64,000 nt of DNA from Polaromonas sp. 39-63-25 (GCF_002278925.1 NZ_NCJH01000001.1:492613-556612), one strand, 5' to 3'. Shown: positions 1 to 8,328, counted from the first letter of the stretch. Notes: generated by a model not told the origin, from the sequence alone. Translations and numbers: made by a program.

Positions 1-367
1 CGCCGGGCGACTGCGGCAGCATCGCCACCGGCACGAAGTTGTCGGGAAACAGCTGGCTGACGCGGTAGCAGAGTTCGTTGCAGATGGCCGCCCAGGTGGA
101 CGAGACATTGAAGTCACCGATGTGATGAGCCATGAAGCTGGCACGCGGCGAAAACAGCGTGATGTCGCTGCCGCGCTCTTTCATCAGGCGCAGCTGGTTG
201 GTCTCGATCGACTCGCGCAGCTCGTCGTCGCTGATCTTCAGCTCAGCCACCCTGGGCATCATGGCCGGGTCCTTGATGCCGGCGATCTGCCGGTTGCGCC
301 ACTCTTCCAGCGCCTTGGGGGCCGTGGTGTAGTGGCCGTGGCAGTCGATGATCAATGATTTTTTCAT
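1..367 (-). CDS. ligJ: 4-oxalomesaconate hydratase, LigJ/PmdE type (3' part outside window)
   Basis: Amidohydrolase-fold hydratase of the protocatechuate 4,5-cleavage pathway, adding water to 4-oxalomesaconate in the cytoplasm. Reading the minus strand from an ATG at 367 gives about 122 residues before the window ends. They begin with IIDCHGHYTT, whose HGH is the metal-binding motif at the end of the first strand. SPRASFMAHHIGD and MLPQSPG follow, both typical of LigJ. A good ribosome site (aggagacc) precedes the ATG. Only 32 bp separate it from the upstream ModA-like gene, so the two are probably cotranscribed. The family assignment comes from remembered LigJ sequences; PmdE is the Comamonas name. 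Confidence 0.82.
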   Translation of the reverse strand, partial: MKKSLIIDCHGHYTTAPKALEEWRNRQIAGIKDPAMMPRVAELKISDDELRESIETNQLRLMKERGSDITLFSPRASFMAHHIGDFNVSSTWAAICNELCYRVSQLFPDNFVPVAMLPQSPG

Positions 368-399
368 ACAGGTCTCCTGGAAATGCAAGGGGGTGTCGG

Positions 400-1092
400 T
401 CAGGCGGCGGGGTCCATGCCCTGGCGGCGCTTGGCCTCGGCGGCCTGCGGCGTGTTCATGGATGCGAGCATGGCGCGCACCGCTTCTGCGTTGCGGGTGC
501 CGGTGCACACGCCGGCAGAAAAAGTGGTGATGATCTGGATGGCCGGCGGCAAGGGGCCCAGCACGGTGATGCCCTGCAGGTGCATCAGTTCGCTCAGTTG
601 CTGAAAACCCAGCTCGACCTCGCCGCACGCCACCAGCGAACCGACCGGAATGCCCGGCGGCGGAGTCACGATGCGGTTCTGGATCTCGCCGGCGATGCCC
701 CAGCGCTCGAACAAGCCGGCCAGCGCCACGCCGCTGGGCCCGGTCGAGTAGCTGATGCTGCGCGCGGCGCGCACCGCCTCGCGCAATGCGTCTTCCGTCG
801 AGATGTCGGGCCTGGGCGCGCCGGCGCGCACGGCAACGGCCACACCCGAGCGGACCAGGTCCACCCTGCTGCCGGCCAGCACATGGCCGGAAGCGATCAG
901 CCTGTCGATCGCGTCGGATGCCAGGATCACGACATCAAAGGCCTCGCCGGCCTGCACGCGCCTGGCCGCATCGACGCCGCCGACCGATTCGATGGCCACG
1001 CGGCAGTCCGATTGCTGCTCGAAAGCCGTCACCAGGTCGGCCAGCACCAGGCGGGTGGCCATGGAGGAAATGCCCTTGAGGTCGGTCGTCAT
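400..1092 (-). CDS. ModA-like substrate-binding-fold protein without signal peptide
   Basis: A 230-residue protein of the periplasmic-binding-protein fold (SBP_bac_11 / ModA-like). It shows FDVVILAS, the STGPSG loop and the GEVELGFQQ segment usual in ModA relatives. It begins MTTDLKGISSMATRLVLADL with no hydrophobic signal peptide, so it is predicted to be cytoplasmic, unlike a true transporter receptor. No permease or ATPase is adjacent. It sits just upstream of the ligJ-type gene and is divergent from the LysR gene, which suggests a role in protocatechuate 4,5-cleavage, perhaps as an enzyme or sensor. The function is not known to me; a transport role is unlikely given the missing export signal. 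Confidence 0.7.
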   Translation of the reverse strand: MTTDLKGISSMATRLVLADLVTAFEQQSDCRVAIESVGGVDAARRVQAGEAFDVVILASDAIDRLIASGHVLAGSRVDLVRSGVAVAVRAGAPRPDISTEDALREAVRAARSISYSTGPSGVALAGLFERWGIAGEIQNRIVTPPPGIPVGSLVACGEVELGFQQLSELMHLQGITVLGPLPPAIQIITTFSAGVCTGTRNAEAVRAMLASMNTPQAAEAKRRQGMDPAA

Positions 1093-1173
1093 GGCAGTCG
1101 GTCAGCGTGGAGGGTCATGCGATTGATTGTGACGACGGCCCTGCCTCCCGCCAAGGCAGCGCGGTTTCTAGCT

Positions 1174-1211
1174 GATATAACATACCGGCATTGATCGACG
1201 CCTGTTATATC
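1174..1211. promoter_or_regulatory. 9-bp inverted repeat in divergent promoter (LysR-type operator candidate)
   Basis: GATATAACA at 1174-1182 and its exact reverse complement TGTTATATC at 1203-1211 flank a 20-bp spacer. The element lies between the minus-strand ModA-like/ligJ genes and the plus-strand LysR gene. That is where LysR regulators normally bind to control a divergent operon and themselves. The symmetry is seen in the sequence; binding is inferred. Confidence 0.6.
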
Positions 1212-1253
1212 CATTCAGGACAACTACAGGACAACCCGCCACCCTTCCCCGTC

Positions 1254-2186
1254 ATGGACCTCAAGCAGCTTGAATATTTCGTACGCGTGGCCGAACTCGG
1301 CAGCTTCACGCGCGCTTCCATTGCGCTGGACATTGCCCAGCCGGCGCTGAGCCGCCAGATCCGCCTGCTGGAGGTGGAGCTGCGGCAGAACCTGCTGACC
1401 CGCAACGGGCGCGGCGCCCTCCCGACGGAAGCGGGCAAGCTGCTGCTCAAGCACGGACGGGGCATCCTGCACCAGGTAGAGGTGGCCCGCGAAGAACTGG
1501 GTGCTGCGCGCGGCGCCCTGGCCGGGCGCGTGTCCATCGGCCTGCCGCCCAGCCTGTCCAAACTCATCACGGTGCCGCTCACCCGGGCTTTCCGCCAGCA
1601 GCTGCCGCACGCCCAGCTGACGCTGACCGAAGGCTTTTCCGTGCTGATGCACGAGGGCCTGCGTGTGGGCAACCTCGACATGGCCGTGCTCTACAACTCC
1701 GAGCGTTCACCCGAGCTGGAAATCACCACGCTGCACTCCGAAGAGCTGGTGCTGATTTCCCCCAAGACCAGCGTCAAGGCCGGTGCCGCGAAAAAAGGCC
1801 GGGCCGGCAAGCGGCAGCCCATCAGCCTCGCCGAGGTGGCCGAGCTGCCGCTGATCCTGCCCAGCCGCCCCAATGCCTTCCGCATCCTGATCGAGAGCGA
1901 AATGATCACGATAGGTCGCAAGCCGCAGATCACGCTGGAGGTGGACGGCCTGAACGCCATCCTGAGCCTGGTCAAGGAAGGCATGGGACATGCCGTGTTG
2001 CCAAGCTACACGCTGAGCAACGTCGATGATCCCGAACCCTTCCTGCTGCGCAGCATCCACTCGCCGCGCATCATGAGCGAGCTGATGCTCGCGCGCTCCT
2101 CACGCCGCGCCAGTACCGACACGCAGAAAATGGCGGTCGAGGTGGTCAAGTCGGTGGTGGTCGAGGCCATCAAGCCTTATGCCTGA
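1254..2186 (+). CDS. LysR-family transcriptional regulator (putative regulator of the 4,5-cleavage genes)
   Basis: A 310-residue LysR regulator. The N-terminal winged helix-turn-helix MDLKQLEYFVRVAELGSFTRA..QPALSRQI is complete, and an inducer-binding domain follows from about residue 90. The ATG at 1254 is chosen because family members start with M(D/E)L.QL.YF; upstream codons encode nothing LysR-like. It diverges from the ModA-like and ligJ genes with a 9-bp inverted repeat between them, so it is likely their regulator, analogous to PmdR of Comamonas. The effector cannot be told from sequence. It is convergent with the DUF1932 oxidoreductase, ending 5 bp before that gene's stop codon. Confidence 0.85.
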   Translation: MDLKQLEYFVRVAELGSFTRASIALDIAQPALSRQIRLLEVELRQNLLTRNGRGALPTEAGKLLLKHGRGILHQVEVAREELGAARGALAGRVSIGLPPSLSKLITVPLTRAFRQQLPHAQLTLTEGFSVLMHEGLRVGNLDMAVLYNSERSPELEITTLHSEELVLISPKTSVKAGAAKKGRAGKRQPISLAEVAELPLILPSRPNAFRILIESEMITIGRKPQITLEVDGLNAILSLVKEGMGHAVLPSYTLSNVDDPEPFLLRSIHSPRIMSELMLARSSRRASTDTQKMAVEVVKSVVVEAIKPYA

Positions 2187-2191
2187 CCCGG

Positions 2192-3079
2192 TTACTGCAA
2201 CAGCCGGTCCGCGTAGTCCTGCCAGCGGGCGTCCTTGCCCAGACCGGCAAACACACCGGCCCGGGCCTGGTCGGCCACCCACTGCTGCTTGTCGGCAATC
2301 GCCGACGCCATGAAAGGCTCGAAGCCGCCGCCGGCCTCGCGCACGGTGTTGGCCGCCTCGCGCATTTCCTCGGCACGGCGCTGGCCGTGCTGCACCACCC
2401 GGCTGAAAAAGTAGGCGCCCTGCTTCTCCCAGTCGATGCTGGGGAAGGTTTCGGCCAGCGTCGGCAACACGTGGTCCTCCACGCCGTAGGCACGGGCCGT
2501 GGTGTAACTCTCGATCACCAGCGCCTCCAGGCCCTTGATCATCACGCTGCGGCACATCTTGATGGCGCTGGCCACGCCCAGCTTTTCGCTGACCGCCTTC
2601 GCATCCATGCCCCAGGCCATGAACACGCCGGCCAGTTCAGCCGCACGCGTGCCGCCCAGCAGCATGGGCACCTGGATGCCATAAGGCGGCACCGAGGTCA
2701 TCACACCGGCTTCGACATAGTGCCCACCCGCCGCATCAATCAGGGCCGCGGCCTGCTGCTTGGTACCGGGTGAGGCGGAATTGAGGTCCAGAAAAACCGT
2801 GCCGCGCCGGACATGGGCGGCGGCGGCCTGCGCGACCGCCAGCGTGTTGGACGCCGTGACCGCAGAGATGATCAGGTCAGCCCGCCCGCACAGCGCCGCC
2901 ATGGACGCGCACGCCGCCACACCGGCCTGCGCCGCATGGGCACGCTGCGCCTCGCGCAGGGCCGGTGCCTCGAAGGTGAGGTCCCAGGCGCTGATGCCCG
3001 CCACCCTGTCCTTGAGGCCGGCGGTGAAAATTTTTCCGACCTCGCCGTAGCCGATCATGCCGATATGTTCAAACTTCAC
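2192..3079 (-). CDS. NAD(P)-dependent oxidoreductase of the 6-phosphogluconate dehydrogenase / DUF1932 family
   Basis: A 295-residue protein. The N-terminal Rossmann motif GMIGYGEVG (residues about 7-15) binds NAD(P), and FLDLNSASPGTK marks the beta-hydroxyacid dehydrogenase group. From about residue 190 a helical C-terminal domain of DUF1932 type follows (KMCRSVMIKGLEAL). Relatives reduce or oxidise small hydroxy or keto acids. Its position beside protocatechuate-pathway genes and a Bug receptor suggests an aromatic-derived keto acid, but no substrate can be assigned. It is transcribed with, and 60 bp downstream of, the Bug receptor gene. Confidence 0.75.
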   Translation of the reverse strand: MKFEHIGMIGYGEVGKIFTAGLKDRVAGISAWDLTFEAPALREAQRAHAAQAGVAACASMAALCGRADLIISAVTASNTLAVAQAAAAHVRRGTVFLDLNSASPGTKQQAAALIDAAGGHYVEAGVMTSVPPYGIQVPMLLGGTRAAELAGVFMAWGMDAKAVSEKLGVASAIKMCRSVMIKGLEALVIESYTTARAYGVEDHVLPTLAETFPSIDWEKQGAYFFSRVVQHGQRRAEEMREAANTVREAGGGFEPFMASAIADKQQWVADQARAGVFAGLGKDARWQDYADRLLQ

Positions 3080-3139
3080 GGATGTTTCTCCTGCTTTTTC
3101 TGCTTCACCTGCGGCCGACCGGTCGCTTCATGAACGTCA

Positions 3140-4105
3140 TTACTGAGTCGGAATCCTGGCGCGCCGGATCACCTCGCCCCAGCGCCTGGTTTCACCGGCC
3201 AGCAGTTCGGCGGCCTGTTCGGGCGAACTGCCGCGCGCTTCGACGTTGAGCTCGGCCAGCTTCCTGCGGACCTCCGGCGCGTTGACGGCGGCCACCACTT
3301 CGCGGTTCAGCCGGGCGATCACGGCGGGCGGCGTCCTGGCCGGCGCGGCCAGCGCGTTCCAGCTGGAGGCCACAAAGGTGGGCAGGCCGCTTTCCCTGGC
3401 CGTCGGCACCTCGGGCAGCACCGCGGCACGCCTGTCGCCGGTGACAGCCAGCGCACGCAGGGCACCGGCCCGGATCTGCGGCAGGATGGGGCCGAGGATT
3501 TCCACGGCAGCATCGATCTGGCCGCCAAGCAGGGCCGTGACCACCGCCGGCGTGCCGTTGAACGGAACAATCTGCACGTCGGCGCCGGAGCTGATCTTGA
3601 ACAATTCGGCCGCGAGGTTCTGCGTGCTGCCGATGTTGATGCTTCCAAGGTTGAGTTTGCCGGGGTTGGCCTTGGCAAAAGCCAGCAGCTCGCCCAGGGT
3701 CCTGAATTTCGAATCGGCGGGGGTGACCACGGCGATGTCAAAAAAGCCCAGCGTGGAGACCGGCGCGAAGTCGCGCACCGCATCAAACGGCAGCGACTTG
3801 AACAAACCCGCACTGACCGCCGTGCCATTGGACATCAGCAGCAGGGTGTGGCCGTCGGGCTGCGCCCTCGCCACCATCTCGCCGGCCACCACGCCGCCGG
3901 CACCGGGCTTGTTGTCAACCAGCACCGGCTGGCCCAGCGACTCGCTGAGTTTTTGCGCCACCGTGCGCGCGGTCAGGTCGGCCACGCCGCCGGCCCCGAA
4001 AGGCACCACGATCCGGACGGGTTTGCTCGGGAAGGTTTGTGCCGCGGCCAGCGAAGCCAGCAGCAGGGAGGCCAGAAGACCGGTGGCAAGGCGTTGAAAA
4101 GTCAT
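3140..4105 (-). CDS. Bug-family (TctC) periplasmic tripartite-tricarboxylate solute receptor
   Basis: A 321-residue periplasmic receptor. The start at 4105 gives a clean signal peptide (MTFQRLATGLLASLLLASLAAA) followed by the family signature FPSKPVRIVVPFGAGG, then LVDNKPGAGG and the late TARESGLP segment. The Bug family is greatly expanded in Comamonadaceae and usually binds small carboxylates or aromatic acids. No TctA/TctB membrane genes are adjacent, so it must either use a permease encoded elsewhere or act as a sensor. It probably shares an operon with the downstream oxidoreductase. Confidence 0.85.
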   Translation of the reverse strand: MTFQRLATGLLASLLLASLAAAQTFPSKPVRIVVPFGAGGVADLTARTVAQKLSESLGQPVLVDNKPGAGGVVAGEMVARAQPDGHTLLLMSNGTAVSAGLFKSLPFDAVRDFAPVSTLGFFDIAVVTPADSKFRTLGELLAFAKANPGKLNLGSINIGSTQNLAAELFKISSGADVQIVPFNGTPAVVTALLGGQIDAAVEILGPILPQIRAGALRALAVTGDRRAAVLPEVPTARESGLPTFVASSWNALAAPARTPPAVIARLNREVVAAVNAPEVRRKLAELNVEARGSSPEQAAELLAGETRRWGEVIRRARIPTQ

Positions 4106-4239
4106 GTGGGTGTCCCGTGTGTCGTATCGCTGGTAACGGGGCATTTTGGCGTATACCGCGCTGCACCGAAAGCGGCCCCGCCTTCTGGCAGCCATCACAA
4201 ACAGGCCTGAAGGGTGCAGCCGGCTTTGTAAAAATAATG

Positions 4240-4300
4240 AGCCCAAAGTGGCCCCGGCCCATCACAGCCGGGCGCAGGCAGCTATTGATTCAATAGCACC
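4240..4300 (+). repeat. Comamonadaceae-type intergenic repeat, copy 1
   Basis: A degenerate copy with cagccgggcgcaggcagct followed by attgattcaatagc. It occupies the otherwise empty stretch between the Bug receptor start and the TRAP large-permease stop (4106-4322). Confidence 0.55.
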
Positions 4301-4322
4301 GCGAGGGCCATGCGTGTCGCGC

Positions 4323-5639
4323 TTACAGCCTCAACGCAAACAGCGTGATGGACGGAAAGGCCGCCAGGATCACGATGCGCACCATGTCGCTGGCCACAAA
4401 CGGCATGGCCCCCTTGAAGGTCTGGCTCATGGGTATGTCCCGTGCGATCGAGTTGATCACAAACAGGTTCATGCCTACCGGCGGCGTGATCATGCCCACC
4501 TCCACCGCGATCAGCACCAGAATGCCGAACCAGATCGCAAACTCTTCAGGTTGCAGGCCGTAGTCGAGCGCCGTGACGATGGGAAAGAAGATCGGGATGG
4601 TCAGCAGGATCATGGACAGCGAGTCCATGAAGCAGCCCATCACGAGGTACAACAGAAGAATGGCCGCCATGACCATCCATGGGCTCATGCCCGAGGCAGC
4701 CACCATCGAGGCGGCCTCCTGCGGCAACTGCGAGAGTGCCAGGAAGGTGTTGTACACGCCGGCGCCCAGCACAATCATGAAGATCATGCCGGTGGCCATG
4801 GCGGTGCCCACCAGCGCTTCGCGCAATTGCTTGCGCCCCAGCGAGCCGTTGACCAATGCCATCAGGCCGGTGCTGGCGGCCCCTATGGCCGCGCCCTCGG
4901 TAGGTGTGAAAAGGCCGCCGTAAATTCCCCCAACCACCACGATGAAGATGGTCAGCACCGGCCAGACCTTGCGCGTGGCACGCCAGCGCTCGGGCATAGG
5001 CATGGGCGCCAGCTTGCCGGCGCTGCCGGGGCTGACGCGCACATAAAGGGCCACCACGATCATGTAGCTGATCATGGCCAGGATGCCCGGAACAAACGCG
5101 GCAAGGAACAGCTTGGCGATGTTTTGCTCCGTCAGGATGGCGTAGATCACCAGCACGATGGAAGGCGGAATCAGGATGCCCAGCGTACCGCCCGCAGCCA
5201 GGCAGCCGGTCGCCAGTGCGCCCGAGTAGCCGCTCTTGCGCAGTTCGGGCAAGGCCACCTGGCCCATGGTGGCAGCCGTGGCTACCGACGAACCGCAGAT
5301 GGCGCCAAAACCGGCGCAGGCGCCGATGGCGGCCAGCGCCACGCCGCCGCGGCGGTGGCCCAGCCAAGCCTCGGCCGCCTTGAACAGCGACGCCGACATG
5401 CCGCCAATCGAGGCGAACTGCCCCATCAGCAAAAACAGCGGAATGACCGACAGGGAGTAGCTTGAGAAGGTGACATAGGTCACCTGCTTGAGCTGGTTGA
5501 GAATCGGCGCGATGCTGCCATAAACCACCCATGCCCCGGCAAAACCACACAGCAGCATGGACAGCCCGATGGGCACGCGCAGGAAAATCAGCACCAGCAG
5601 GACAGGGAACGACCACAGCGCGAGTTCAATACCGCTCAT
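4323..5639 (-). CDS. dctM: TRAP transporter large permease (DctM)
   Basis: A 438-residue, multi-spanning inner-membrane protein. It shows the DctM signatures FLRVPIGLSMLL near the N terminus, IGACAGFGAICGSSVATAATMG, GILIPPSIVLVIYAI and GMITPPVGMNLFVIN. The start is placed at the ATG at 5639 because MSGIELALWSFPVLLV opens the first membrane helix; the longer reading adds a low-complexity extension. It couples Na+ flow to uptake with the small permease and receptor encoded just upstream. The GntR regulator and vanAB follow further upstream, so an aromatic acid such as vanillate is a reasonable but unproven substrate. Confidence 0.9.
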   Translation of the reverse strand: MSGIELALWSFPVLLVLIFLRVPIGLSMLLCGFAGAWVVYGSIAPILNQLKQVTYVTFSSYSLSVIPLFLLMGQFASIGGMSASLFKAAEAWLGHRRGGVALAAIGACAGFGAICGSSVATAATMGQVALPELRKSGYSGALATGCLAAGGTLGILIPPSIVLVIYAILTEQNIAKLFLAAFVPGILAMISYMIVVALYVRVSPGSAGKLAPMPMPERWRATRKVWPVLTIFIVVVGGIYGGLFTPTEGAAIGAASTGLMALVNGSLGRKQLREALVGTAMATGMIFMIVLGAGVYNTFLALSQLPQEAASMVAASGMSPWMVMAAILLLYLVMGCFMDSLSMILLTIPIFFPIVTALDYGLQPEEFAIWFGILVLIAVEVGMITPPVGMNLFVINSIARDIPMSQTFKGAMPFVASDMVRIVILAAFPSITLFALRL

Positions 5640-5682
5640 GCCCGGCCCCCTGCACCCGCCACATCGTGTACCACGGCGCTGC

Positions 5683-6207
5683 TCATACGTGTCCCCCTGC
5701 GGGTCCGGCCGACCAGCCCTCGGGCGGGCGGGCCACACCCATTTCCACCAGCGTCTTGGCCAGGTAGGTCAGGCAACCCATCACGGCGCCGAACATGCAC
5801 AGCACCAATGCCCACCACACCGGTATTTGCAGGATGAAGGTGGTCTCGCCTTCCCCATACTTGTCAAACAATGAGACGCCGAGGCGCCAGGTCAGTACGG
5901 TCCAGGTCAAGAGCATCAACAAGTCGCTTCCTATGGTGACGGCGCGCTGCGCCCAGCCAGGCAGGTGCATGTACACCAGGTCCACCATGGCGTGCCCGTT
6001 TTTCAGGTAACACCAGGGCAGGAAAAAGAAAACAACCACCGCGGTGGCCATTTCAACCATTTCAAAGTCGCCGGGAACAGGGCCCAGCCCGACATTGATG
6101 AGCGCGCGGCCCGTGACGCTGACAACCACCATCAGCGCCAGCGCCGACAGAAGCAGCCCGCCGATGTAGGCCAGCCACTCAGCCGCGCGGTAAACAAATT
6201 TGACCAT
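5683..6207 (-). CDS. dctQ: TRAP transporter small permease (DctQ)
   Basis: A 174-residue protein with four predicted membrane helices. It carries the family's early VSVTGRALINVGLGPVPGDFEMVE and VVFFFLPWCYLKNGHAMVD segments. Two starts are possible. GTG at 6228 lies inside a perfect 20-bp palindrome; ATG at 6207, preferred here, is seven codons further in. Neither has a strong ribosome site. It lies 43 bp upstream of dctM and downstream of the receptor gene, the normal P-Q-M order. Confidence 0.88.
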   Translation of the reverse strand: MVKFVYRAAEWLAYIGGLLLSALALMVVVSVTGRALINVGLGPVPGDFEMVEMATAVVVFFFLPWCYLKNGHAMVDLVYMHLPGWAQRAVTIGSDLLMLLTWTVLTWRLGVSLFDKYGEGETTFILQIPVWWALVLCMFGAVMGCLTYLAKTLVEMGVARPPEGWSAGPAGGHV

Positions 6208-6220
6208 GTTGTATGTGGCG

Positions 6221-6240
6221 CGGGGCACCTAGGTGCCCCG
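6221..6240. promoter_or_regulatory. Perfect 20-bp palindrome between receptor and permease genes
   Basis: CGGGGCACCT joined to AGGTGCCCCG forms a perfect, loopless inverted repeat. It lies between the dctP stop (6269) and the dctQ start. In RNA it would fold into a GC-rich hairpin without a U-tract. It is a good candidate for a 3' stabilising or attenuating structure that sets more receptor than permease. Confidence 0.6.
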
Positions 6241-6268
6241 CTGCATGAAGTTGAATGTCGGGAATCTC

Positions 6269-7297
6269 TTATTTGGAGTATTTGTCCACCAGCGCCCGGG
6301 CTTCGGCGGCCAGCTTGGTGCCGTCAATGCCCTTGCCTTTCATTTCGGCAATCCAGTCCGACTCGACCACACTCGCCGTGCGGCGCCAGCGCTGCGTCTC
6401 GACCACGTCCAGCGCGACGATCTTGTTGCCCGCCTTGACGGCAATCTCGCGGCCCGCCACGTCGCCGGCGTCCATGGCCCGGCCCAGCATGGCCGCAGCC
6501 TCGATGCCGGAGTTGGCGTCGATCACCTTCTTCAGGTCAGCCGGCAGTTTTTCGTAGGAACCCTTGTTCATGGCAAACACAAAGGTCTGCGTGTACAGGC
6601 CGTATTTGCCGGCGAAGGTGGTGTGGTTCTTCACGAGCTGGGACACCTTCAGTGCCGGCGTCACTTCCCAGGGAATGGTGGTGCCGTTGATCACGCCCTT
6701 GGACAGCGCTTCCGTCACGGCCGGCACAGGCATGCCCACCGGGATGGCGCCGAGCTTGGTCAACATGTTGTTGATGACGCGCGAACCGCCGCGAATCTTC
6801 ATGCCGCGCAGCGACTCCAGGCCGGTGACCGGCTCCTTGGTGTGGAACAGGCCGGGGCCGTGGGTATGCACGGCAATGACCTTGACGTCCTTGAACTCGT
6901 CCGCGGCGAATTTTTCCATGTACTCCTGGAACGCACGCGAACCGGCTTCTGCCGTGGTGGTCATGAACGGCAGTTCGAACACTTCAGACTTCGGGAAACG
7001 GCCAGGCGTGTAGCCCAGCACGGTCCAGGTCAGGTCCACGATACCGTCCCGGGCCTGGTCAAACAATTGAGGGGGCGCGCCGCCCAGCTGCATGGCGTGA
7101 AACAGCTGCACCTTGATCTTGCCGCCGGATTCCTTCTCCACCTTCTGCGCCCAGGGAATCAGCGCCTTGGCCGGAATGGTTGCCTGCGGCGGCAGCATCT
7201 GGTGCAGGCGAAGAGTGACCTGTTGTGCAAAACCGGCGCCGGCAGCGCACAGGGCAGCAACCGCCACGGCGGTTTTGAAAAGGGCTCTTTTGTTCAT
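6269..7297 (-). CDS. dctP: TRAP transporter periplasmic receptor (DctP family)
   Basis: A 342-residue secreted receptor. The start at 7297 has ggagactgaaATG and gives a signal peptide MNKRALFKTAVAVAALCAAGAGFAQ. Family segments include MQLGGAPPQLFDQARDGIVDL, TPGRFPKSEVFELPF, the arginine-bearing LRGMKIRGGSR, which in TRAP receptors contacts the substrate carboxylate, and GTTIPWEV. It delivers the solute to the DctQM permease encoded downstream. The upstream gap (7298-7532) has two adjacent palindromes likely to be regulatory. Vanillate or a related aromatic acid is the likely ligand by context only. Confidence 0.88.
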   Translation of the reverse strand: MNKRALFKTAVAVAALCAAGAGFAQQVTLRLHQMLPPQATIPAKALIPWAQKVEKESGGKIKVQLFHAMQLGGAPPQLFDQARDGIVDLTWTVLGYTPGRFPKSEVFELPFMTTTAEAGSRAFQEYMEKFAADEFKDVKVIAVHTHGPGLFHTKEPVTGLESLRGMKIRGGSRVINNMLTKLGAIPVGMPVPAVTEALSKGVINGTTIPWEVTPALKVSQLVKNHTTFAGKYGLYTQTFVFAMNKGSYEKLPADLKKVIDANSGIEAAAMLGRAMDAGDVAGREIAVKAGNKIVALDVVETQRWRRTASVVESDWIAEMKGKGIDGTKLAAEARALVDKYSK

Positions 7298-7430
7298 TTC
7301 AGTCTCCGGTAATAGTGTTGAAAACAGAGGGTACTGCTGCGTTGGCAGGTCTTCCATGGGGTCATTGCGGATTGTCGCCCCGCAAAACCGCCAATGGAAC
7401 GGCGGACAGGGCTCTATCAGTTATATGCTT

Positions 7431-7454
7431 TTGATATATCAAATATCCGGATAT
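7431..7454. promoter_or_regulatory. Two adjacent 12-bp palindromes upstream of dctP
   Basis: TTGATATATCAA (7431-7442) and ATATCCGGATAT (7443-7454) are each perfect palindromes and abut each other. They lie in the 235-bp gap between dctP and the GntR gene, in an AT-rich promoter-like stretch about 135 bp before the dctP start. They are probable operator and promoter elements; the binding protein is unknown, with the neighbouring GntR regulator the first candidate. Confidence 0.55.
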
Positions 7455-7532
7455 CTCAATACCCGTCCGCGCCATACCGTTCCTTCACCGACCGTCATGA
7501 AGGACCGCTCAGCTTGTTGACCAAGGTTGTGA

Positions 7533-8315
7533 TCAGTCGCGGCGGCGAATGAGTTTGATCGCCCGCATCGATTCAGGCATCTGCGAGCCGGTCTGGCCCG
7601 ACAGCGCGTGGAGCAGGTTGCGCTGGGCGATGCGCGAGTGCTCGCGCATGATGGCTTCGGCGCGCGCGCCTTCGCGCCGCTCGATGGCGTCCAGCACCTG
7701 GCGGTGCTGGTCCTGCGCCACGATCAGCATGTCACGCGCCTGCGGCGAGTTGGCCTGCGCCACGACAAACCCCGAGGGTGAGGCAAACGGCAGGTTCACG
7801 ACGCGTTCGAGTTCACGCGCAATCACCGTGCTGCCGGCCATCTCGCTGAGCAGGTTGTGAAAGCGCTGGTTCAGCGTGACGTAATGCAGGAAAGACTCGT
7901 CGTCGAGGGCCGGCTGGCTCAGCACGCCGTCGATCTGGCCGAGACAGGCGCGTGCCTCGGCCAGCAGCGCGCCAGACACCCCGCGTTCGGCCGCCAGCCG
8001 GGCTGACAGCCCTTCGAGCGTGCCGCGCAGTTCAATCGCCTCGGACACATCGCGCTCCGAAAACGTGCGCACCGCATAACCGCCATTGACCAGCCCCTCC
8101 AGCAGGCCCTCCTGCTCCAGCCTCATCAGCGCGGCGCGAATCGGCGTGCGCGACACCCCGAGCTTTTCAACAATGGCCAGCTCGGCAATACGCGCGCCGC
8201 CGGGCAGCTCGCCGGCCAGAATCATTTCGCGCAGGCGCAGCTGCGCCTTGACGGTCTGGGAAGCGCCCGGCTCCTGCACGTCGGCGGCGGCCAGGGAAGT
8301 GGTTTTGTCGTTCAT
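7533..8315 (-). CDS. GntR-family regulator with FCD effector domain (putative vanAB/TRAP regulator)
   Basis: A 260-residue FadR-subfamily GntR protein. The winged HTH spans about residues 24-85 (LREMILAGELPGGARIAELAIVE..GVSRTPIRAALMRLEQEGLL), and the all-helical FCD domain runs from about 95 to 235 with its histidine-containing ligand/metal site. It is divergent from vanA, and the gap contains two TGTATACA palindromes of the FCD-GntR type. This matches VanR-type control, where vanillate relieves repression of vanAB. It may also control the TRAP operon, which lies downstream on the same strand. Confidence 0.85.
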   Translation of the reverse strand: MNDKTTSLAAADVQEPGASQTVKAQLRLREMILAGELPGGARIAELAIVEKLGVSRTPIRAALMRLEQEGLLEGLVNGGYAVRTFSERDVSEAIELRGTLEGLSARLAAERGVSGALLAEARACLGQIDGVLSQPALDDESFLHYVTLNQRFHNLLSEMAGSTVIARELERVVNLPFASPSGFVVAQANSPQARDMLIVAQDQHRQVLDAIERREGARAEAIMREHSRIAQRNLLHALSGQTGSQMPESMRAIKLIRRRD

Positions 8316-8328
8316 CTGGATCTCTTAA

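Noticed and set aside
4146-5465. 439-codon plus-strand frame opposite dctM
   Set aside because: Shadow of a clear TRAP permease; composition is His/Gln/Arg-rich without a family.
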